NCBI GenBank assembly: GCA_005408345.1
Contig: SEMN01000102.1
Coordinates: forward strand, 372,001-436,000
Direction of reading: 5' to 3'
DNA length: 64,000 nucleotides
Origin: Macquaria australasica
Lineage: Eukaryota; Chordata; Actinopteri; Centrarchiformes; Percichthyidae
Part shown: positions 55,153 through 64,000 of the stretch, piece after piece
How positions within the stretch are numbered: the stretch's first letter is position 1
How the letters are laid out: each line of letters opens with the position of its first letter
Notes under the pieces: model-generated
What the model was told of the DNA's origin: nothing
Databases searched by the model: none
What the model saw: the letters and a program-made list of their open reading frames with translations, nothing else
Program-made: the position numbers and the translations under genes

Positions 55153-57218
55153 GGCGCTTGTTCTGTACCTTCACTCTAAATCCGCGAGCTTATTGTAATC
55201 ATAAACAAGTTGCTGAGTGTGGCACATTTGGCTGCGTCAGCTTGTAAAGCTTGTTTTTTTTTTAATTTATTCTGGCCTTTTCAGCTCCCCCTCTTCTCTT
55301 GCTATTCTCCATCTTGACTTTTTTTTATGTCTTACTCGCGTCTTCTATCTTCTTCTTCTACTTCAATCAGGTGACCAATCATAACCTGGGCTTCTGCGAG
55401 TGTAGCCTACATTATCTATTTATATAATGATTGTGTTTACAGACCCTGTCACCGGGCCTTGCTGCTCAACAACCAGCCTGGCCCACCACCACCCCGACCT
55501 CCACACTTCCTACTCCCTACTTCACGTTACTTCCTGCATTGGCACTGAACGTTGGAAGGGGATGTAAATCGTGAGCTGCAGAATCGTATCCTGATCGCTC
55601 CTCATTATTAAAAGCATTGGGTTATGTACGTAACACGGAGTCTCTTGATGTCAGGGGAAGAGTGACATCAATACTGCCAATACCAATCTCAGTGACATAA
55701 GGCTCTCTCACAGTGCTTGAGTTGAATAAAATGAAAAGTCTGTCCCAGTTTATTTTGCTCCCAGTTAGCATCTGCCTCCCAATTACATCAGCAATGTTTT
55801 CTCAAACTGTCTCCTCAATGTGTCACAATTGCAAGAGTGTGATGGTTCCCTGAAGGGAGCCGCCACCTGTCATCGTATACAAGAGAGTGTTTATACAAAT
55901 AATACTTTGATAGAATGATGAATAGTGTGATATAATTGGAGATGAAAGATTAAAAAATCCCTGAGTATTGAGATAAACTGGTTCCTCAGAGCAGCACCTG
56001 TAAGACAGAAAGACCACATTAATAAGTCCCCATTTATAAGAGTAAGAATGTGGCAGTGTAGCAACTGGCATGCTCCAAATTAAATCTGGTTGTGCTGTAC
56101 ATTGATAATATTCAGTGATTTCAATAGAACAGTAAATAGCAATAAATCAGAAAATATGCACATACTGGCAAAACAAAGCTGAAATGACAAGGTAAGACAG
56201 ATCAATGGGTTAACACTTACAAAACACTTCACAAGCATGTTGTGCTTGAATTGGGATGTAAAGAAAACCGTTCCAGTCATCCAGATTGGATTTGAGTTTA
56301 ATTTGATTTCCTTAAGATTTTGCCCTGATTTTCAGACAGTTGTTTAAATGAACCAATGAATCCATGTGTTGTCCTGAACAAAGACCGTGATCCTGCTATC
56401 AGACACTTCATTCATGTCTTCTCAATGCCTGAAAGACAAAGTGGGTAGCACAACAAATTCATTTAGAGCAGTGCTAAAACATGATAGGCATCTGTATAGG
56501 CGTGGGGTCTTATTGCCAAGATTAATTATATTCATTATACAGCGCACTGCATGCAAATGACCTTGTTTCGTGTTCAATACATGCACTGATTTTGAATATT
56601 GTGTACCAAACAGAACTGTTACATATAAATAAAAACTTGCATTAACTGTGGCTCTTTTAAGGACATCTTATTTCACAAGGTTTTACAGCTTAAAGATGAG
56701 CTTATCATTTTCACATCTTCTTTAGAGGCCCATAATTCCTAGCAGCTCCTTTGTCTGTACCTATAGTTGACGTACTGTTTGCATTGATTGAATTTGAAAT
56801 CTTTACTGGTGTATTTACATACATAATAGAGTGGATGAGTTCCCCATTGTAATCCTATTTTAAGTATAAAACCCAGACTGGGAGCAGGACCTTAAACCCA
56901 GGTCTTGCTTTGAAAGAAGTATAAGTATACTTCTTAAGTATATAATACATTTGGTCTCCTAATGTGTCAGAAGTATATTCTAAATGATGCTTCATTCCTT
57001 GGAGTAACCATAACACCTAAGGCTTTAGTATATTTTTAGTGGTGTTTACCAACTGTAACACTTAGAGACCTTTTTCACAGAAGACACAAGTGTAAATGGA
57101 GTCATTTAGACCTGTCATAGAAGGAAAAACACAGGTATAGCGAATAACATTAATGATGGCGGTATTCCATTTAGGCTGCATTTCCATTTAGGTTTACCAA
57201 TTCCAGGGCCATGGTATT
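55153..57218. other. Non-coding DNA, nothing firmly identified
   Basis: It contains a palindrome AAGAAGTATAAGTATACTTC... at 56914-56935. No gene or clear transposon ends were seen; minus frames at 55823-56280 have no domain. Confidence 0.35.
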
Positions 57219-57861
57219 AAGGCCTGGTCATACCAGTTTTTAAAATGGTGAAATTTTGCGGTGTAATCACTGTCCAATGGAATCGCACAAGAATTCTGTG
57301 TCAAGCTCAAATTTGGTGAATAGCAATGTGTCTTGATAGTGCTGATCTTAAAGGGAACAGAGCCGGAGAGTCCAAAATGGAGGAAGCTATCATAGCTTAT
57401 TAGCTGTGCTATATCATCCACTTTTATTTAATCCTCATCTGTTGGAGTATAAACTGCTCCACAAAAGAGGAATCGTTTGCAGACAGTTGAGTCGATGGTA
57501 CAAATATATCTTGTACAAACTGTTAACTTATTGTCCTGTTAGCTTGGAGAGCTATTATTCCCTCTTTCATAAAACTTGGATAATAATATTGGATGAAATG
57601 ATGTACAATCCTGAGAACAAAATGTCAGAGGGAGTAAACAGCCTGGTGCAGAGAAAGCAAGAAGGGAGTTATTGTGACCGACGAGCACTAGCATATGCCA
57701 GCTGGCTAGCGTGTTAGCGGTTACCTTGCCAGCTACAGTATCTGCTAGTTAACCAACTAGCTCTGTGAGTGGTCCCTGCGTCACCAAGCTTATCATGTAT
57801 TTCAATTATTTTGGAGTTGCACATTGATTTCTCTGTACCGCTTTCTGCTGTGACCAGGCCT
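57219..57861. mobile_element. TIR element without coding capacity
   Basis: Left end AAGGCCTGGTCATACCAG (57219-57236) and right end CTGCTGTGACCAGGCCT (57845-57861) are inverted repeats with three or so mismatches. No target duplication was seen. The plus frame at 57406-57717 lies wholly inside and has no recognisable transposase motif. Confidence 0.5.
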
Positions 57862-58100
57862 CTATGCATGTTGGCTCAGTGGCCTGGCATATGGGCCACT
57901 TAAATAGAATGGAGTCATCGTTAATGTGTTTAATTACACCTGTGGTTTACCTGTTATGACAAAAAATGTCTATTGAAGTTGCTATTCTGGTTGTACAGAT
58001 TTGATTCCATCAGCTGTTTTAATAAATGATCATGTGAATTCCTCTTTAACTATTCATGCCTAAGGAGTGCATGAAGCGGAAAAAAATTCAATACTTAAGC
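57862..58100. other. Non-coding DNA, nothing identified
   Basis: A spacer between two probable elements. Confidence 0.4.
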
Positions 58101-58380
58101 TGTGTCTCAGTTCGCATTCTACCATACTTACAAATGGTTGCCATCTAGCGGTTACTAAAAGTAAAAGCACGTTCATTTGTAATAAAATTAAATTGAAGTC
58201 AAGTGAGCAAACAAACCGGCAGATCCTTTGGCGGGCGACGGTTGCAGTCCAATGTTGGCGATAATGCTCCACACTGTTGCAATTCACCATTAAAAAGAAG
58301 AAGAAGAAGAAGCGGTCAAGTGTTGTGATCGCCATTTCTGGTAAGTGCACAACATCTGTGTTCGATTTGAGACAACACTA
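58100..58380. mobile_element. Possible TIR MITE with internal AAG repeat
   Basis: GTGTCTCAGTTCGCATTCTA near 58105 resembles, in reverse, the TCGATTTGAGACAACA segment near 58363-58378. Between them are GTTGCCATCTAGCGG and an AAG triplet tract (58292-58314). The end match is imperfect, so the call is tentative. Confidence 0.35.
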
Positions 58381-58589
58381 CCCTGTCGAAATTCAGAGAG
58401 ATATTCACAGACAGGTACACAGTCTACAACTCTCCAGTACTACCTGTGCTTCCTCATATGCCTCCTGCAACCTTTGCAGCATTATAGTGAAAGGATGGCT
58501 TGATGGGACCGGAAATATTAAGTATTCTTATCCATCCGTAACTATTACCACACCAGTCCTCTGCCTCGCCTCTCCACACTAGAGAAAAA

Positions 58590-58860
58590 AAAAAAATCAA
58601 AGAGGGTATTAGGCAGCAGGGTTATTCCCGACACTTTGCTGGAGGCTGGCGTTAATCTGTGCGTTTTGGAGAAACGAGGTTAGTTAAGCATTTTAATGGC
58701 CCTAGCCCTGTGATAATTAGGCCTGCCCTGGAGGGAGCTCCAGTTGAGCCACTTGGGCCTTGAAATGGAGCCAGGGAACTAAAGCCCTGCACGCACACAA
58801 TGATCCTGAACTAATTCCCTGAGTAAATATTTTTTCCCGTTCTCTCCACAGCCTCTTTCT
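58590..58860. promoter_or_regulatory. Candidate conserved regulatory block
   Basis: A repeat-free, balanced block with GGCGTTAATCTGTGCG, GTGATAATTAGGCCTGCC and ACTAATTCCCTGAGTAAAT. It holds no frames of note. Inference from composition. Confidence 0.35.
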
Positions 58861-60316
58861 CTTTAAAGTTGTAAAAGGCCTGTTCCCTTTTTCTCTTTTT
58901 CACACTCTCACTTTTTTTCCCTCTACCCACCCTCCCTCCCTACGCAGATATTTTTAGAAGGAGGCACTTGGAGCGGTTTTACAGAGATTTTATTGTTCTT
59001 TTATTTCTTTCTGTTCTTTCTTTTTTTTCTGTCATTGTGTCCTATTTCATCGCGTGATGAAGCTTATACAGCACAGTTTTTAACAGTTCTTCTGCGTGCA
59101 CTTTTACACAATCACCTCTGTTGTGTCTTGTCTGACTGGCATGGCCCTTGACCCCGGGGCCCGCGGAGGGGCACTCTGACTGACTGATCCGATCCTCCTA
59201 AAGGGGATAAGTCTCTGAACAGTGTGTATAGTCTTCCCTTTCTGTGTGTGTGTCTGGGGCTCCCACAACACAGAGAAGCCCCTGAGCTACAGCTGCTATT
59301 GTTTCTCAGCACAAAAGACAGTCATCACATTAAAGTCCTCTGTACTGTCTTGAACTCACATCAGTCTTTGTCAACAGAAGAATCAATGGCAAGCATTGGC
59401 TCCGACAATTAAATATAAAAAAAATATATTCATGAATATCAGAGGTGTGCGGTAATAAGTCTATTAATGTGAAATAAATGCACAATACCTGATTTGTTTT
59501 TGAATGAAGGCGGCAGTGTTTTCACGTCTTTATTAGACCTCATGATATGGACTGAACACATCCTGCCATTAAGTTGTCAGTCTACAAGTTTGTGTCTGGG
59601 TGATAAAGTTCGTCAGCTTTCAAAGTGGTTGTTTGGAGGATGTTTTGACTGACACGTGGCCCTCGAGCTACAGAAGTCAGCGTCCAGGTTTCCCAGGGAC
59701 ACTACTTGTTTGGCTCAGGGAACCTTTGTGAGAAGTATCTTCATCTCACTGCTGTTCAGTCAGCCCATTTCTCCAGGCCACAGTGTCAGGCATCATTTAT
59801 CTCTGACAGTGAAGCTGTCTAGTGTGTGTGTGTGTGTGTGTGTCTGTCTGCCTATGTGAGTGTGCATGTGTGTCTGGATATGTGGGCCTGTCTGTGTCTC
59901 TGTGTTGGCTGGGTGCATGTCGCCGTGTGTCATATGGGTGTCCCAAGGACAATCCTCAGAGCGGGCTACAGCGGAGTGAGCAGAGAAGATGAATGTTTTC
60001 TGAACATAGGAGAATATCATTAAAGCTACCTGTGCTGCACTTGATTGATTTGCTGAATCACAGTCGTTGGATGTTAACATAAAACCCGCAAATGGCTTCA
60101 ATTTAAATATGTTACTTATCAACACTCCACAGTCCATCAGCGTAAAAATCCTCTGGAAGCTTTAATTTAATGGCTAGTGTGTAATTTTTCATTATACAGT
60201 AATTAGATGATATTAATTGGAAAACATCTGTCAACTTAGCTGACATATGGTGGCTGCCAGACTGACTAATGTACATGTTAGTTCAACTCACTATATAGGA
60301 TTCTAACCTTTAATGC
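58861..60316. other. Non-coding DNA with pyrimidine tract and GT microsatellite
   Basis: T/C-rich DNA lies at about 58850-59040 and a GT microsatellite at 59822-59873. Frames at 59112-59412 and 59656-60137 lack domains. Confidence 0.4.
59822..59873. repeat. (GT)n microsatellite, interrupted
   Basis: About ten pure GT units followed by GT-rich degenerate sequence. Confidence 0.9.
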
Positions 60317-60830
60317 AGAGGTTTTCAAACTGTGAGGCGTGCCTCCAAGGGGAGGAAGACGTGAGGCAAAGATACTGCATGAGGTGAAAAGGACAGGTGT
60401 TTTGAATAACAACAGGAAGTTAGTTGTTGTAGTTTAGCCCATTTACGGTCAACAGTTGCAGCTCAGTTTGCGTTTAAAATTGCACTTCCTCTCTGGGTCA
60501 TAACTCAGTCCAGTCTGAACACACAGATATGATACACATATTTTTAGATTCAGTGGGACTTATACTTATACTGAGGGATAATTTAGCCAATGTTCATTGT
60601 GAATAAACGTCCATAAATCCGCTTAGAAATTATAGAAAAAAATTTGCCTGAGAATCACCACGTTTTTAAGTTTTCTTCAATATCAAAGTAATCCAGTGAT
60701 AGCTGTCTCTTTATTCATTGGCACATTGCACACAGGAACTGCTAATAGCTAATTCGGCATACTTTTAATAGTGCCAATTTTCCAAAAACAGGGGGGTGCA
60801 ATTGTCTGAGTTGGGCAGCCCACAGTGTCC
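60317..60830. mobile_element. Possible decayed hAT-like element
   Basis: CAGAGGTTTTCAAACTGTGAGG resembles the CAGTGGTTCTCAAAC start of many hAT elements (21-base match region not exact). GAGGCGTGCCTCC is followed by GGGGAGG, a feature of one fish family. The opposite end was not found. Confidence 0.3.
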
Positions 60831-61279
60831 CTTAAACCCTTGCTTTAATAGATTCAGTACTGTAGAGATTTAATAAACAACTTGAAATACTGAAGATAGG
60901 TTTTCATGAACATACATGCTGGCATCTTATCCCAGTATATTAGCCCAACCCTTGCTGTGCACATTCTCTCTTTGTCCTCCACTTCCTCTTCAATCCCTCT
61001 ATTGCTCTGCACGTCCTCCGCACCCCGCCTCTTTGTCCTGTCTCAAGGCCATGGCCAGTCATGGGCTCGGGCCCATGCTCCTAGCTGCTACTGACCCTTT
61101 GTGCCACCTTTATCACAGACTTCTTTACCGTGGGCTACTTAACCACAGCGCTAACTGCAGGTCCTGCGGGTCTCTGTGATTGTGCTCTGCATTGAGCAGA
61201 GAGATGAGGATTAACACCGACACTCGATAAAGGGGTCAGAGGTGTGCAGTGATTATTTGTGTGTGTGTATTACGGGAAC
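60831..61279. other. Non-coding DNA, nothing identified
   Basis: Two overlapping frames at 60906-61179 in C-rich DNA have no domain. Confidence 0.4.
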
Positions 61280-61370
61280 GAGAGAGAGGAAAAGAGAGAC
61301 AGAGAGAGAGAGAGAGAGAGTGTGTGTGTGTGTGTGTGTGCAAGGTAGGTCTATGTGTGTGTGTGTGTGG
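61280..61370. repeat. Compound (GA)n(GT)n microsatellite
   Basis: GA units pass into about ten GT units, then a second GT run after a short spacer. It explains frames at 61249-61486. Confidence 0.9.
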
Positions 61371-61959
61371 CTCTCACAGGGTAGAAGATGAAGCAGGTGG
61401 AAGGGGGTTGGGGACATGGCTGCAAGGTTGAGGTGAAATAGATGGATAAGGTTAGCTGAGTTATCAGACAGGAGCATCACAATCAAGCTGTCAGCTCAAT
61501 GCCTCCCTCTCTCTGCTCTCTCCCTCTTTTTGATAAACAGAGGAATAGGATTACAATTTGGACTGGTCCCGGGGCAGCGAGGAAGCCTGCCCTGCCTTTC
61601 AGCTGTATTCTCTGCTCTATGAAAGGAGCACAAGAAAGGCACAAATCTGCCAGACAGGGCTTTCTGGGTGGGGAATCCTTGTGGAGGCGGAAAGAAGGGC
61701 TTTTTGCCAAAGAACAAGGTGTGGAGGTTGGCTCATAATAGAAGAAAAAAAACCTAAATCCAAAACATTTATTTACAAGTCTGGTGAATTGAAATTACAA
61801 TGTCATAATTTCTCACTTACCTCTTGTTCTATGTAGCCATCCATCCACATTGTCTTGGTTTTATTTGCCAGGGTTTGGAGATAAATGAGATTTCTGCCTC
61901 CACTATAATACAATAAGAGTGAAAGGAGTTGTGATCTGTCACTTTACAGATAAATGTAG
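61371..61959. other. Non-coding DNA, nothing identified
   Basis: Several frames overlap on both strands (61483-61836); none has a recognisable domain. Confidence 0.35.
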
Positions 61960-62225
61960 GTTTTTATATACTAAATATATGATTTTTCTAAAAATATCAT
62001 GCATTGTTATAAATTAAACTACCCAGTATGTGTAAAATAGTTCAAATTAGCCCCACCTCAGCCATACTGATTATACATATGCACCAGTTATAATAATCCA
62101 ATAATATAATGTTTTTTATTAATTATATAAAATTGTATAACACATACAGGGGCAATTTTTCTTTGTAGTACTTTTGATACATTAAGTACATTTTTGTACT
62201 CATAATACTTACATACTAACACTGT
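61960..62225 (+). mobile_element. hAT-type MITE (CAGTGGTGGA family), interior fragment
   Basis: ATAAATTAAACTACCCAGTA, ATAATAATCCAATAATATAA and TAGTACTTTTGATACATTAA follow the order of the family seen at 3867-4760. Both termini are missing. Confidence 0.55.
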
Positions 62226-62839
62226 CCACTAAAAAACTTACATCTCCAATTTTGGTGATTTAGAATTTTTCAGATAAACTAAAGGATTAAGTGTTCCTTT
62301 TTCCTAATTCTTAAGCTAAATAAACTATTTAAAAATACACTGGATGATCTTAATGCCTTGTTAAAAAGCTGAAAAAAGGGCTGTTTTTCTTAGCGCATGA
62401 AATATTAACAATTTGGAGATACCTGGTTCTCTCAGGACAACGAGGATCCTTTTACTTCAGTAACATCAACATCAACACAGTAGTATTGTTACATTTTGGT
62501 AAAAGATTTAAATACTTCTTCAACCACTGCTTATTATACAAAGTAACATCAAACAATATCCACATGGATAGATACCACCAAGTAAATGAGAAAATGTGTT
62601 TTTCATAATTTAGAATCAACCCTAATTTGAATATATTTCTAAACAATGAAAAAGGTCACGTTAAAGATAACAAAATACATTTAAAAGGGAAACTGTTTTA
62701 TTCATTTAATATTATAATAAATTAGTATTAATTGGAAGTCAGTCCTCTTTTCTTTTCTAAAAGTAATAAACACTATTCCTGTGATGACAACACAAAAGCC
62801 CATGTTGTGGTTGTTTTGTCTACTTTGTTCAGGACACAA
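62226..62839. other. AT-rich non-coding DNA, nothing identified
   Basis: No feature could be supported. Confidence 0.4.
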
Positions 62840-63260
62840 AAGGCTCGCTGTTGTTCCAGTCCCCCTGCCGGCTGATGGGAGAGATTTTTTAAAATGTTAA
62901 ATCTGCAGAGAGTGGAGAAATAATGTTGGGACAGCGACCAGAGCAGCAGGGCAATTAAGACAAATTAATTATGGCGGGGGCGAGCGGGCAGAGCCCAGCT
63001 AAAGCGTGAACCCACAGAGGTGTAAGAGCCACATATAAGAGCGCTTCAAGAAAAGGGCTGTGGCACTCGCCCATTTGCTATCTCATTATCTACAAGGAAA
63101 GAAAACCCCACTTTGTGGCCTTGACGTGAAGAGACCCCGGGTCTTTTACTGCAGTCGCAGTGAGAGCAGCCGTCTTCTGTTCTGGCTGGTGAATGCATGG
63201 CTGACCAGAAATTAAACGTGTGCTCCTGCTCCCTCAGCCAGGTTTCTTCTCCAAAAAGAT
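62840..63260. promoter_or_regulatory. Candidate conserved regulatory block
   Basis: A repeat-free block with AGGGCAATTAAGACAAATTA and an adjacent TTAATTATGG (62966-62975), next to GC-rich GGCGGGGGCGAGCGGGC. The minus frame at 63046-63276 has no domain. Contrast with the AT-rich flanks suggests constraint; not tested. Confidence 0.35.
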
Positions 63261-64000
63261 GGTCCATCGCAGTCACTGATCCGTTTTCTTCCTTCTCATC
63301 TACATGTACATAAATTCCCTTTCCCTGCTAAGAATTGCTCACTGAAATATCTATTATTCTTCTCTTGTTCCCTCGCCATTTCATTGGCTGTGGTGTCCAG
63401 GGAGCTGGGTGACCTTCTTTTTTGACTAAGTCTTGTCTGGAGTGCAGCAGAAATTCACACAAGCGCCTTCTCGTTGTGGGACAGTGAAACTCACTAAAAG
63501 TTAGAGGAGCCATCAGTCTGGTCACATACATTTTTATATCTTTATAAAAACAGCTATTTTTCAATTTATTTTTGGATACCTTTCTCCCATGTGCTGTATT
63601 TGTATGAGGTGGGGTGCAGTTGAAAGAATGCAGACCAAAGGACACACATTTTGTACTTTTGTACTGTACTCCTCAAGCTCTGAATCCAACAAATTAATTA
63701 GCATTGTAGTAGCTTTAGATTATCATATGCATGCGTTCCTTTGTTCCTGGGAAGTGAAAACTTGTTTGGCAGTGCTAACTCGGAACAACAATTGTTTTGT
63801 TCAAATAGGATCAGGAACAGGAAGAGAATCGTGAACATCTCATCATAAGCTCAGGCAACAAGTGAAAACATCCCCAAAACCTGAATGAGCAGAGACACTG
63901 ACACAGATCCATGCTCTATTCTTTTGTAAAAACCAAATCCCTCTTTTCCTCCTTTCTCAGCCATAATATGGCTTCCAAGCGAGGTCCAGCCAGAAATCTT
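63261..64000. other. Non-coding DNA, nothing identified
   Basis: No transposon or exon could be supported up to the end of the window. Confidence 0.4.

Noticed and set aside
56914..56935. A perfect 10-bp-arm palindrome
   Set aside because: AT-rich, short and embedded in TATA-like low-complexity sequence, so likely by chance.

Overview
This window looks like non-coding DNA from a teleost fish, most likely a percomorph (spiny-rayed) species. The evidence is the repeat content. It holds several copies of short DNA transposons that I recognise from general knowledge of such genomes: a CAGTGGTGGAA-ended hAT-type MITE, an AGGGCTGCAACTAAC-ended MITE with AATCGATTAATC-like subterminal sequence, a GGTAACACTT-ended MITE, and a GCTGGGCGATATGG-type element. 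It also has dense CA, CT, TA and GA microsatellites. No database search was possible, so all family names are from memory.

I found no protein-coding gene that I would defend. The longest ATG-to-stop frames are under 170 codons, carry no recognisable domain, and often lie inside repeats (29045-29548, 54189-54698) or in simple sequence. The best coding-like signal is a frameshifted, acidic, internally repetitive relic on the minus strand at about 19960-20300. I saw no tRNA, rRNA, CRISPR array or obvious known microRNA hairpin. The simplest reading is a large intergenic or intronic interval.

Layout. 1-10 kb: repeat-poor blocks alternate with an hAT MITE bounded by a perfect 8-bp target duplication and carrying a second element (3867-4760), and a back-to-back MITE pair with three copies of one target site (5936-6592). 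10-13.4 kb: a mostly repeat-free stretch rich in homeodomain- and octamer-like words, a good enhancer candidate. 13.4-21.9 kb: repeats dominate, including a near-perfect palindrome (13575-13625), a TIR element (18791-19547) and the coding relic. 22-23.6 kb: another repeat-poor block. 24-29.5 kb: repeat remnants and microsatellites, with possible regulatory blocks between. 29.6-45 kb: long repeat-poor tracts with candidate regulatory cores near 30-31.7, 35.7-36.0, 39.0-39.6, 41.1-41.5 and 44.2-45.0 kb. 45.3-57.9 kb: a transposon-rich zone with a 709-bp TIR element, a TIR element carrying a four-times-repeated word, an LTR-like segment with competing hairpins, a long foldback element with about 97% identical arms, a SINE-like tail and clustered hairpins. 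58-64 kb: more MITE remnants, microsatellites and two candidate regulatory blocks (58.6-58.85 and 62.85-63.25 kb).

If the repeat-free blocks are conserved, the window would be part of the regulatory landscape of a developmental gene outside it. I cannot name that gene. Conservation is inferred from composition and lack of repeats and was not measured.
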